Below, piece after piece: positions 8,065 through 15,576 of a stretch of DNA of 20,488 nucleotides; positions within the stretch are counted from its first letter, which is position 1; each line of letters opens with the position of its first letter. The DNA comes from Fluviicoccus keumensis (GTDB lineage Bacteria > Pseudomonadota > Gammaproteobacteria > Pseudomonadales > Moraxellaceae). The notes beneath the pieces were generated by a model. That model was not told the DNA's origin. It saw only the letters and a program-made list of their open reading frames with translations, and did no database searches. The position numbers and the translations under genes were made by a program. The DNA lies in NCBI RefSeq assembly GCF_004217445.1, contig NZ_SHKX01000004.1:1-20488 (forward strand), in the 5' to 3' direction.

Positions 8065-8092
8065 AAAAGCCCGCGCAAGCGGGCTTTTTTTT
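8065..8092 (+). terminator. Rho-independent terminator of aceA
   Basis: AAAAGCCCGC (8065-8074) pairs with GCGGGCTTTT (8079-8088) around a GCAA tetraloop, and the T run continues to 8092. A smaller hairpin, ACACC-ttac-GGTGT, lies just before it at 8047-8060. Confidence 0.93.
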
Positions 8093-8235
8093 GGGGCAAG
8101 ACAGCGATTCGCTATTCCCATCCGCCGGATTGAAGATGAAAATCCGTCTTGTTCAACCAAACACGAATCTGAAGCAACGGCGCTTCATTACACTCCACCG
8201 TTTAACCCGCATTCAACACAGACGGGAGGTCATCC
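8093..8235. other. Leader region of the symporter gene
   Basis: This 143-bp gap holds the start signals of the downstream symporter gene. A strong ribosome binding site, GGGAGGT, lies seven to eight bases before its ATG. I found no convincing sigma-70 or sigma-54 promoter by eye. Confidence 0.4.
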
Positions 8236-9786
8236 ATGCTGCTATGGTTCGTTGTCGCCTATTGGGTCATTTCGGTTGCTATCGGTCTCTGGGCCTCGCT
8301 CCGGGTCAAGAACACCAGTGATTTTGCCGTTGCCGGCCGCCAACTCCCCTTTTACATGGTTACCGCTACCGTATTCGCCACCTGGTTCGGCTCGGAAACC
8401 GTACTGGGCATTCCCGCCACATTCCTCAAGGAAAACCTGCACGGCGTGGTTGCCGACCCCTTCGGTTCGTCGCTGTGCCTGATTCTGGTGGGCATCTTTT
8501 TTGCCGCGCCGCTGTACCGCATGAAGCTGCTGACCATCGGCGATTTCTACAAGCGTCGCTATGGCCGAGGCGTGGAGGTACTGACCACCATTGCCATTGT
8601 CCTGTCCTATCTGGGCTGGGTCGGCGCACAAATCAGCGCCTTGGGCTTGGTGTTCAACATTGTCTCGCTGGGCAGCATATCCGTTGTCACCGGCATGTGG
8701 ATCGGGTCGGCCACCATTCTGGTCTATACCTTCTTCGGCGGCATGTGGGCGGTGGCGATCACGGACTTCATCCAGATGATCATCATTGTACTGGGCATGC
8801 TGTGGATCGGCGGTGAAGTGGCCGGTCAGGCCGGAGGCGTCGGCACCGTGGTCCAGCATGCGGTCGATCATGGCAAGTTCGACTTCTGGCCCAAGGCCAC
8901 CTTCCCCGAAATTGCGGCCTTTGTCGCGGCCTGGTGCACCATGATGTTCGGCTCCATGCCGCAACAGGATGTGTTTCAGCGCGTGCAGTCCGCCAAAACC
9001 GAAAAAATCGCGGTTTGGGGTTCCATCCTCGGCGGTTCGCTGTATTTCATTTTCGCCTTTGTGCCGATGTTCCTGGCCTATTCCGCCACGCTGATCGACC
9101 CAAAAATCGTGGAAGCCAATCTAGCCGAAGGCGGCGATCCGCAAATGATCCTGCCGACACTGGTGCTGAACCATGCCCCGATGATTGCGCAGATACTGTT
9201 CTTCGGCGCGCTGCTGAGCGCCATCAAGAGCTGCGCCTCGGCCACGCTGCTGGCGCCGTCCGTCACCTTCACCGAGAACATCCTGCGTGAAATGTTCCCG
9301 ATGAACGACAAGCAGCTGCTGCGCGCCATGCGGATGGTCACGCTGGTGTTTACCGTGCTGGTGACGCTGTATGCCATCAATTCGGACGCCAGCATTTTCA
9401 AGATGGTGGAAAACGCCTATCAGGTAACTTTGGTCAGCGCTTTCATTCCGCTGGCCTGCGGGGTTTACTGGAAGCGCGCCACCAATCAGGGTGCGCTGTT
9501 CGCCATCTTCGCGGGCACCACGCTGTGGCTGGCATTGACGTTCTCGGCCACCATGACCCCGGCGGAAATCCACAAGCTTCCCAGCGGGCTGGACTGGCTG
9601 ATCATGCTGATCCAGCCTTTGCAGGTATTCACGCCGCAAGGCGCGGGCCTGATGGCCAGCGCTTTGGGCATGATCATCGGCTCGCTGCTGCCGCAAATGT
9701 TCAAGCATGATCCGGACGCGCACCACCGCCTGCGCCACGGCCATCATGCCCACGACAGCCGGCGCAAGGCCGTCGGCGGTCACTGA
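8236..9786 (+). CDS. Sodium:solute symporter family protein with a His-rich C-terminal tail
   Basis: A 516-residue integral membrane protein of the sodium:solute symporter (SSS) family, beginning directly in a membrane segment and showing about 12-13 hydrophobic helices. Family features are the FAVAGRQLPF segment after the first helix (29-39), the ATVFATWFGSETVLGIP segment (44-60), and ALLSAIKSCASATLL in the central sodium-site region. The substrate cannot be read from sequence. Position after aceA suggests a small organic acid, but a terminator and 143 bp separate the two genes, so this is weak inference. The last 26 residues contain eight histidines, an unusual cytoplasmic tail that could bind metal. 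The start is supported by GGGAGGT upstream. Confidence 0.88.
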   Translation: MLLWFVVAYWVISVAIGLWASLRVKNTSDFAVAGRQLPFYMVTATVFATWFGSETVLGIPATFLKENLHGVVADPFGSSLCLILVGIFFAAPLYRMKLLTIGDFYKRRYGRGVEVLTTIAIVLSYLGWVGAQISALGLVFNIVSLGSISVVTGMWIGSATILVYTFFGGMWAVAITDFIQMIIIVLGMLWIGGEVAGQAGGVGTVVQHAVDHGKFDFWPKATFPEIAAFVAAWCTMMFGSMPQQDVFQRVQSAKTEKIAVWGSILGGSLYFIFAFVPMFLAYSATLIDPKIVEANLAEGGDPQMILPTLVLNHAPMIAQILFFGALLSAIKSCASATLLAPSVTFTENILREMFPMNDKQLLRAMRMVTLVFTVLVTLYAINSDASIFKMVENAYQVTLVSAFIPLACGVYWKRATNQGALFAIFAGTTLWLALTFSATMTPAEIHKLPSGLDWLIMLIQPLQVFTPQGAGLMASALGMIIGSLLPQMFKHDPDAHHRLRHGHHAHDSRRKAVGGH

Positions 9787-9807
9787 GACTCACCCGCACC
9801 ACGGAAC

Positions 9808-9830
9808 AGGCCCGCTCCGGCGGGCCTTTT
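9808..9830 (+). terminator. Rho-independent terminator of the symporter gene
   Basis: AGGCCCGC (9808-9815) pairs with GCGGGCCT (9820-9827) around a TCCG loop, followed by TTTT. It begins 22 bases after the symporter stop codon. Confidence 0.85.
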
Positions 9831-9844
9831 CTATGCATCAGCCG

Positions 9845-9873
9845 TTCAAACCGCGCGCCGTTTCAGGCATAAT
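9845..9873 (+). promoter_or_regulatory. Candidate sigma-70 promoter of aspS
   Basis: TTCAAA (9845-9850, four of six to consensus) and CATAAT (9868-9873, five of six) are separated by exactly 17 bases, placing a start site near 9880, about 40 bases before the aspS start codon. It lies directly after the symporter terminator, the expected place for a new promoter. Confidence 0.55.
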
Positions 9874-9918
9874 TGTCCCCTTTTTATTAACAATGACAAC
9901 GTGTAGGCAGAACCTATC

Positions 9919-11730
9919 ATGATGCGTACGCATTACTGCGGCAGCTTGACCGAATCCCAAATTGACCAGACCGTGACCCTGTGCGGCTGGGTGCATCGTC
10001 GTCGCGATCACGGCGGTGTGATTTTCCTCGACATGCGTGACCGGGACGGTCTGGTTCAGGTCGTGATCGATCCGGATACCCCTGAAGCTTTCGCCCTGGC
10101 CGACAAATCGCGCAGCGAGTTCGTGCTGAAGATCACCGGTCGCGTGCGCCGCCGTTATGCCGGCACCGAAAACGCCAATATGGTCAGCGGCCAGATCGAA
10201 GTACTGGGCAAGGAAATCGAAATCCTCGCCACCTCCGAAACCCCGCCCTTCCCGCTGAACGACGAATTCGTCAACGTCGGCGAGGAAATCCGCCTGAAGT
10301 ACCGCTTCCTCGACATGCGTCGTCCGGAAATGCTGCAGCGCATGCGCTTCCGTTCGCAGGTCACCAGCAAGATCCGCACCTATCTCGACAAGCACGGCTT
10401 CCTGGATGTGGAAACCCCGGTGCTGACCCGCGCCACCCCTGAAGGCGCGCGCGACTACCTGGTGCCGTCCCGCACCCAGCCCGGTTCGTTCTTCGCCCTG
10501 CCCCAGTCGCCGCAACTGTTCAAGCAGCTGCTGATGGTGTCCGGTTTCGACCGTTACTACCAGATCGCCAAGTGCTTCCGTGACGAAGACCTGCGCGCCG
10601 ACCGCCAGCCCGAATTCACCCAGATCGATATCGAAACTTCGTTCATGTCCGATGAAGACATCATGAACGTGACCGAGGGCATGGCCGTCGAACTGTTTGA
10701 CGAGCTGATGGGCATCAAGTTCGGTCCGTTCCCGCGCATGACCTATGCCGAAGCCATGCGCCGCTATGCGTCCGACAAACCCGACCTGCGCATTCCGCTG
10801 GAGCTGGTGGACGTGGCCGACCTGCTGAAGGACGTGGATTTCAAGGTCTTCGCCGGCCCGGCCAACGATCCCAAGGGGCGTGTCGCCGCCCTGCGCGTGC
10901 CCAAGGGCAATGAACTGTCGCGCGGCAAAATCGACGAATACACCAAGTTCGTGGGCATCTACGGTGCGCGCGGTCTGGCTTACATCAAGGTCAACGACAC
11001 CAGCAAGATCAACAACGGCGTCGACGGCAAGGAATCGGGCCTGCAGTCCCCGATCATCAAGAACATCAGCGATGCCGCGCTGCAGGAAATCATCACCCGC
11101 ACCGGCGCGCAGAACGGCGACCTGATCTTCTTCGGCGCCGACAAGGCCAAGGTGGTCAACGACGCCCTGGGCGCGCTGCGCGTGCGTCTGGGTCACGACC
11201 TGAACCTGCTGACCTGCGAATGGGCGCCGCTGTGGGTGGTCGACTTCCCGATGTTCGAGGAAACCGACGACGGCAAATGGACCTCTGTCCACCACCCGTT
11301 CACCATGCCGCACGGCAGCGTCGAAGACCTGAAGGCCAACCCCGGCTCCGCCACCTCGGTCGCCTATGACATGGTGCTGAACGGTACGGAAATCGGCGGC
11401 GGTTCGCTGCGTATCTATAACCTCGACATGCAAAAGGCCGTATTTGAAGCCTTGGGCATTGGTGAAGAGGAAGCCCAGGAGAAGTTCAGCTTCCTGCTGG
11501 ACGCGCTGAAGTACGGCGCGCCTCCCCACGGCGGCCTGGCCTTCGGCCTTGACCGTCTGGTGATGCTGATGACCGGCGCGACTTCCATCCGCGACGTCAT
11601 CGCCTTCCCCAAGACCAAGAGCGCCGAATGCCTGATGACCCAGGCTCCCGCGCCGGTCGAGCAAAAGCAACTGCGTGAACTGGGTATTCGCCTGCGTGAA
11701 AAGGCGGCGGAACAGCCGCAGCAATCGTAA
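9919..11730 (+). CDS. aspS: Aspartate--tRNA ligase, probably the non-discriminating Asp/Asn type
   Basis: A 603-residue bacterial class IIb synthetase charging tRNA-Asp. The order is an N-terminal OB-fold anticodon domain (about 1-105), catalytic core with motif 2 FRDEDLRADRQPEFTQID (220-237), an inserted GAD domain (about 285-420), and motif 3 within GGLAFGLDRLVML (538-550). His31 (RRRDHGG) and Gly82 in the anticodon domain match the Pseudomonas aeruginosa non-discriminating enzyme; E. coli AspRS has Leu and Lys there. That suggests it also makes Asp-tRNA-Asn for GatCAB. Two adjacent ATGs (9919, 9922) are possible starts; both give MRTHYCG. It has its own candidate promoter and is followed by yebC after a repeat-containing gap. 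Confidence 0.96.
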   Translation: MMRTHYCGSLTESQIDQTVTLCGWVHRRRDHGGVIFLDMRDRDGLVQVVIDPDTPEAFALADKSRSEFVLKITGRVRRRYAGTENANMVSGQIEVLGKEIEILATSETPPFPLNDEFVNVGEEIRLKYRFLDMRRPEMLQRMRFRSQVTSKIRTYLDKHGFLDVETPVLTRATPEGARDYLVPSRTQPGSFFALPQSPQLFKQLLMVSGFDRYYQIAKCFRDEDLRADRQPEFTQIDIETSFMSDEDIMNVTEGMAVELFDELMGIKFGPFPRMTYAEAMRRYASDKPDLRIPLELVDVADLLKDVDFKVFAGPANDPKGRVAALRVPKGNELSRGKIDEYTKFVGIYGARGLAYIKVNDTSKINNGVDGKESGLQSPIIKNISDAALQEIITRTGAQNGDLIFFGADKAKVVNDALGALRVRLGHDLNLLTCEWAPLWVVDFPMFEETDDGKWTSVHHPFTMPHGSVEDLKANPGSATSVAYDMVLNGTEIGGGSLRIYNLDMQKAVFEALGIGEEEAQEKFSFLLDALKYGAPPHGGLAFGLDRLVMLMTGATSIRDVIAFPKTKSAECLMTQAPAPVEQKQLRELGIRLREKAAEQPQQS

Positions 11731-11740
11731 GACCAGAACG

Positions 11741-11859
11741 CCTTCCCCACCCGTGGGGGAAGGCCGGGATGGGGGTGCGGAACGTCGCCGAGACATGCCT
11801 TTGGCTTGGCAACGACCACAGCACCCCTCTCCCTGACCCTCTCCCACAAGGGGAGAGGG
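11741..11859. repeat. Palindromic repeat-like DNA between aspS and yebC
   Basis: Two hairpin-forming blocks occupy this gap. The first pairs CCTTCCCCAC (11741-11750) with GTGGGGGAAGG (11753-11763), with one bulged base. The second has CCCTCTCCC twice as a direct repeat (11825-11833 and 11837-11845) and once inverted as GGGAGAGGG (11851-11859), so two alternative 9-bp stems are possible. Sequences of this second form are familiar to me as dispersed intergenic repeats in many proteobacterial genomes. Neither block has a T run, so neither is a typical intrinsic terminator. Confidence 0.6.
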
Positions 11860-11888
11860 AACTCTCAATAACCATAAAGGAGACTGTC

Positions 11889-12635
11889 ATGGCCGGTCAT
11901 TCCAAATGGGCCAATATCAAGCACCGCAAGGACCGTCAGGACGCCAAGCGCGGCAAGATCTTCACCAAGTACATTCGCGAAATCACCGTCGCATCCCGGT
12001 TGGGAGGCCCGTCCGAAGCGGATAATCCACGCCTGCGCGCCATTGTCGCCAAGGCGCTGACCTCCAACCTCAGCCGCGACATCATCAACCGCGCCATCCA
12101 GCGCGGCGCCGGCGGCGGCGATAACGATAATGTTCAGGAAAACACTTACGAAGGCTATGGCGTCAATGGCGTCGCCGTCATCGTCGAAACCATGACCGAC
12201 AACGTCAACCGCACTGTCAGCGATGTGCGCCACGCCTTCAGCAAGTGCGGCGGCAACCTGGGCACGCACGGCTCGGTGGCCTACATGTTCAGCCAGCGCG
12301 GCGAAATCACCTTTGAAAACGGTGATGAAGACAAGATCATGGAAGTGGCGCTGGAAGCCGGCGCGGAAGACGTGATCAGCGAGAACGGCAGCGTCGTCGT
12401 CATTACTACCCCGCAAAGCTTTGGGGCAGTGGAAGACGCCCTGAGCGCCGCCGGGTTGAAAGCCGATAGCGCGGAAGTCACCATGCATGCCGCGACCCAG
12501 GCCGAGATTACCGACGTGGAAGCCGCGCAAAAAGTGATGAAGCTGATCGACATGCTGGAAGATCTGGATGACGTGCAAAACGTCTACAGCAACGCCAACT
12601 TCAGCGATGAAGTGATGGAAGCGTTGAATGCCTGA
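11889..12635 (+). CDS. yebC: YebC/PmpR family protein
   Basis: A 248-residue member of the YebC/TACO1 family, the normal length. The hallmark N-terminus MAGHSKWANIKHRK is followed by RQDAKRGKIFTK, AIQRGAGGG (103-111), the YEGYG motif and an acidic C-terminal domain ending in NVYSN. Family members were long annotated as transcriptional regulators; more recent work on YebC and TACO1 links them to the ribosome and to translation of proline-rich stretches. Which role holds here cannot be read from the sequence. AAGGAG lies six bases before the ATG at 11889, which rules out the longer in-frame start through the repeat region. It follows aspS by 158 bp and may be cotranscribed with it; a strong terminator ends the unit. 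Confidence 0.95.
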   Translation: MAGHSKWANIKHRKDRQDAKRGKIFTKYIREITVASRLGGPSEADNPRLRAIVAKALTSNLSRDIINRAIQRGAGGGDNDNVQENTYEGYGVNGVAVIVETMTDNVNRTVSDVRHAFSKCGGNLGTHGSVAYMFSQRGEITFENGDEDKIMEVALEAGAEDVISENGSVVVITTPQSFGAVEDALSAAGLKADSAEVTMHAATQAEITDVEAAQKVMKLIDMLEDLDDVQNVYSNANFSDEVMEALNA

Positions 12636-12659
12636 GGCGGTTCTGAGGGCTGTACGAAC

Positions 12660-12694
12660 ATAAAAAATCCGGCGCTGAAGGCCGGATTTTTTAT
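12660..12694. terminator. Bidirectional terminator between yebC and the formate/nitrite channel gene
   Basis: A 14-bp stem formed by 12660-12673 and 12681-12694 (core ATCCGGC/GCCGGAT), flanked by A6 and T6 that are part of the stem, with a 7-nt loop. Because T runs occur on both strands, it can stop transcription of yebC (+) and of the convergent channel gene (-). Confidence 0.92.
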
Positions 12695-12719
12695 GGCGGT
12701 TACCGCCCCTGCCCGGCCA

Positions 12720-13547
12720 TTATTTGCCGGATTTGTTGGCCTGCCGAACGTAAATGACATAGTAAACCAGCCCGACCAGCACACTTCCCCCCACCAAATT
12801 GCCCAGAATGACAGGGAACAGATTTCCCAGAAAACCGCCGACCGTCAACGCGGGTTCGGGCGGAACTTCACCAGCCCACTGCAACAACATAGCCAGGGGA
12901 AAGAGATACATATTGGCGATGCTGTGCTCGAAACCGGCCGCCACAAACAACGTCACCGGCAAGAAAACCGCCGCCAGTTTGTCCAGCACGCTGCGACCGG
13001 CGAACGCCATCCAGACCGCCATGCACACCAGAACATTACACAACACGCCCCGGAAGAAGGCCGCCGCCGGAGACAGCGACGCCTTGGCCACCGCGATCTT
13101 CAGGTATTGCGCAGCAATCGCGCCGCCATTCAGGTCCGCGTGATGGGACAGGAATACCAACAGCGCCAACCCCGCCGCGCCGATGAAGTTGCCGGTACAG
13201 ACCACCAGCCAGTTCCGCATCAGCTCCCGGGTCGTGATCTTGCCGTCCGCCCACGCCATCACCAGCAGATTGTTCCCGGTAAAAAGCTCGGCTCCGGCCA
13301 CCAGCACCAGGAACAGCCCGACCGAAAATACGGCCCCTCCCAGCAATTGCGCGGCCACAAAGCCGAGCGAGGGGTCAGACTTCACCAGGACAAAGCCCAT
13401 GGTGCCCAAGCCGATGAAGGCCCCGGCCAGAATGCCCAGCATCAACATGCTCAGCAACGGCAGGCGGGCCTTGGCCACGCCAACCGTCTCGACCCGAGCG
13501 GCGATTTCCTTGGGTGCGAAAGCATCAGATCCGTAAATGTCAGGCAT
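12720..13547 (-). CDS. Formate/nitrite transporter (FNT) family channel
   Basis: A 275-residue inner-membrane protein of the pentameric FNT family (FocA, NirC, FdhC), with six hydrophobic segments. The signature AGAELFTGNN (84-93, with the gating-loop threonine at 90) and GFEHSIANMY (205-214, carrying the conserved pore His208) are intact. FNT channels pass small monovalent anions such as formate, nitrite or hydrosulfide. No formate lyase, formate dehydrogenase, nitrite reductase or sulfite reductase gene is next to it, so the anion is unknown. The ATG at 13547 has AAGGAAG upstream. It is a single-gene unit, convergent with yebC and divergent from the small secreted protein gene. Confidence 0.92.
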   Translation of the reverse strand: MPDIYGSDAFAPKEIAARVETVGVAKARLPLLSMLMLGILAGAFIGLGTMGFVLVKSDPSLGFVAAQLLGGAVFSVGLFLVLVAGAELFTGNNLLVMAWADGKITTRELMRNWLVVCTGNFIGAAGLALLVFLSHHADLNGGAIAAQYLKIAVAKASLSPAAAFFRGVLCNVLVCMAVWMAFAGRSVLDKLAAVFLPVTLFVAAGFEHSIANMYLFPLAMLLQWAGEVPPEPALTVGGFLGNLFPVILGNLVGGSVLVGLVYYVIYVRQANKSGK

Positions 13548-13601
13548 GGTCTTCCTTTTGGCGGTGGTTACGCATGATGGGCGCTGGATACCGAATCCTT
13601 A

Positions 13602-13619
13602 CTGAAAAGTCACTTTCAG
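13602..13619. promoter_or_regulatory. Candidate operator between two divergent genes
   Basis: CTGAAA (13602-13607) and TTTCAG (13614-13619) form a perfect 6-bp inverted repeat around six bases. It lies in the 141-bp gap between the divergent FNT channel and secreted-protein genes, about 55 bp from the first start and 70 bp from the second. The factor is unknown; it does not match an FNR or CRP site. Confidence 0.3.
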
Positions 13620-13688
13620 CCGGAAAGGGATGGTTCTATGATCGGAATTGTACCTTTCCCCTGCTTCCCGACTACAGGAATAATAACC

Positions 13689-14081
13689 ATGAGAATCCTG
13701 CCCCTGGCCCTGCTGGCCGCCCTGCCGCTATTGGCCCATGCGGAAACCTGGTCGCCCGCCGCCTCGCGTGATGGCGATACCTGGACCGTGGATACCGATT
13801 CAATCAAGTCACTGACAGTGGCCGGTAAGACGGTGAAGCAGGTCAGCGTTCGCGCCAAGTACAAGGAAATTACCGAAGATCTGGGACGGCAATATAACGA
13901 GGTCCAGACGACCGACATTTACGACTGCGCGGGCAACACCTCGGCCACCCGCGAGGAAAAGCAGTCGCTTTCCGGTAAACCCGTGCACAGCCGCACCACC
14001 CCGGACGATCAACTGGAGTACATCGACATTTTCCCCAACACCGCCAGCGCCGATATTGCCAAGGTGGTGTGCGGAAAATAG
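13689..14081 (+). CDS. Small exported protein, surface-adhesin E-like
   Basis: A 130-residue protein with a clear Sec signal peptide: MRILPLALLAALPLLAHA, cleavage expected after AHA (residue 18). The mature part shows a W...DGDTWTVDTDSI opening, a VRAKYKE strand, an IYDC segment and a C-terminal VVCGK. Cys80 and Cys128 could form one disulfide. This pattern resembles the small periplasmic or surface proteins grouped with Haemophilus surface-adhesin protein E, but I recognise it only by general pattern. AGGAA lies about ten bases before the ATG at 13689; the in-frame ATG at 13638 would put 17 residues before the signal peptide and is unlikely. Single gene, convergent with cysN. Confidence 0.75.
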   Translation: MRILPLALLAALPLLAHAETWSPAASRDGDTWTVDTDSIKSLTVAGKTVKQVSVRAKYKEITEDLGRQYNEVQTTDIYDCAGNTSATREEKQSLSGKPVHSRTTPDDQLEYIDIFPNTASADIAKVVCGK

Positions 14082-14086
14082 CCATG

Positions 14087-14119
14087 AAAAAGCCGCCGCT
14101 CCGGCAGGAGCGGCGGCTT
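14087..14119 (-). terminator. Rho-independent terminator of the cysDN unit
   Basis: A 13-bp perfect stem (14090-14102 with 14107-14119, core GCCGCCGCTCC/GGAGCGGCGGC) with a 4-nt loop. On the minus strand it ends in TTTTT. It begins about 20 bases past the cysN stop codon. On the plus strand there is no T run, so it may be less efficient for the convergent gene. Confidence 0.87.
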
Positions 14120-14139
14120 GGCGAATCTCAACCGGCGGC

Positions 14140-15576
14140 TTACTTGAGCAGCTGGCTGATATCCTTGGCTTCCCAATGCGGGAAATATTTGCGCACCAAT
14201 GCGTTCAGCTCGGTTTCAAAAGCGCGCAGACGGCTCAGCTCATCTCCTTCGGCAACGGCCTGCTCGCCATGCGCGGGCGCGGTAATCATCCCGGCTCCGG
14301 CAGTCGCATTGCTCATGCGGTCGATGATGATCAGGCTGCCCGTGCCGCGGCAATCACGATAGGCGTCAAAGACGGCCGGAGCGTTAACCACGATGCGGCA
14401 TAAGCCGATTTCGTTCAGGCCCAGTTGCTCGGCGGCGGAGTGGGACAGCGAATTGACGTCGATACGGTGCAAAATGCTTTCCACGCGTCCGAACACGGCC
14501 TTGCCCGCCAGCTTGAAAGCGTATTCCTTGCCCGGCTGCAGCGGATTCTCGTTCATCCACACCACATGGGCATCGAAGGCGGTCGAGACATTCGGCGCAC
14601 TTTCATCGGCGCGCACGATCATGTCGCCGCGTGAAACGTCGATTTCACGATCCAGCGTCAGCGTTACGGCCTGACCGGTAAAGGCCAGTTCCGTTTCGCC
14701 GGAAGCGCCCAGCACCGTTTTCACCTTCGCCTTCTTGCCGGAAGGCAGCGCCACGATATCGTCGCCCGGACGGATTTCACCCGAAGCCACCGTACCGCAG
14801 AAGCCCCGGAAGTCGAGGTTCGGACGGTTCACGTACTGCACCGGCAGACGGAAGGCGTCCAACGACGTGTCATGGGTAACCTGCACGCTTTCCAGCAACT
14901 CCATCAACGTTTCGCCGCTGTACCAGCCCATGCCGGCGGAACGGGTAATGACGTTATCGCCGCGCAAGGCGGAAACCGGCACGAAATGGATATCCGGAAT
15001 GTTCAGCTCAGCGGCAAACTCGCGGTATTCCTCGCGGATGCGGTTGAAGACATCTTCGCTGAAGTCGACCAGATCCATCTTGTTGATGGCGACGATGACG
15101 TGGCGGATGCCCAGCAGGCTGACGATGAAGCTGTGACGGCGGGTCTGCGTCTGCACGCCGCGACGCGCGTCGATCAGGATCACCGCCAGGTTGCAGGTGG
15201 ACGCGCCGGTAGCCATGTTGCGGGTGTACTGCTCGTGACCCGGGCAGTCGGCAATGATGAACTTGCGCTTCTCGGTGGAGAAATAGCGGTAGGCCACGTC
15301 GATGGTGATGCCCTGCTCGCGCTCGGCCTGCAAACCGTCCACCAGCAGCGCCAGGTCGATATCCTGGTCGGTGGTGTTGTACTTCTGCGAGTCCTTCTTG
15401 ATGGCGGCCAGCTGGTCTTCAAAAATCAGCTTGGAGTCGTGCAGCATGCGGCCGATCAGGGTGGACTTGCCGTCATCAACGTTGCCGCAGGTGATGAAGC
15501 GCAGCAGATCCTTGTTTTCGTGTTGCTTGAGATAGCCCAGGATATCGGAGGCGATCAGATCGGATTGGTGAGACAT
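14140..15576 (-). CDS. cysN: Sulfate adenylyltransferase subunit 1 (GTPase subunit)
   Basis: A 478-residue CysN, the regulatory GTPase of ATP sulfurylase; GTP hydrolysis drives formation of adenosine 5'-phosphosulfate from sulfate and ATP. Elongation-factor-like G motifs are present: P-loop GNVDDGKST (31-39), GITIDVAYRYF switch region (89-99), DCPGHEQY (110-117) and NKMD (165-168), followed by two beta-barrel domains. It stops at the length of stand-alone CysN, so there is no fused CysC APS-kinase domain, and no cysC gene is in the window. Its ATG overlaps the cysD stop codon by one base (TAATG), indicating translational coupling and the usual CysD-CysN heterodimer. Confidence 0.96.
   Translation of the reverse strand: MSHQSDLIASDILGYLKQHENKDLLRFITCGNVDDGKSTLIGRMLHDSKLIFEDQLAAIKKDSQKYNTTDQDIDLALLVDGLQAEREQGITIDVAYRYFSTEKRKFIIADCPGHEQYTRNMATGASTCNLAVILIDARRGVQTQTRRHSFIVSLLGIRHVIVAINKMDLVDFSEDVFNRIREEYREFAAELNIPDIHFVPVSALRGDNVITRSAGMGWYSGETLMELLESVQVTHDTSLDAFRLPVQYVNRPNLDFRGFCGTVASGEIRPGDDIVALPSGKKAKVKTVLGASGETELAFTGQAVTLTLDREIDVSRGDMIVRADESAPNVSTAFDAHVVWMNENPLQPGKEYAFKLAGKAVFGRVESILHRIDVNSLSHSAAEQLGLNEIGLCRIVVNAPAVFDAYRDCRGTGSLIIIDRMSNATAGAGMITAPAHGEQAVAEGDELSRLRAFETELNALVRKYFPHWEAKDISQLLK

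Noticed and set aside
6418..8160. A 580-codon open frame antisense to aceA
   Set aside because: Same explanation as for glcB: aceA is highly codon-biased, and the antisense product has repetitive Gly/Val/His composition without motifs.
9838..11868. A 676-codon open frame antisense to aspS
   Set aside because: The sense strand encodes a complete AspRS with all motifs; the antisense frame is a codon-bias shadow and runs into the repeat region.
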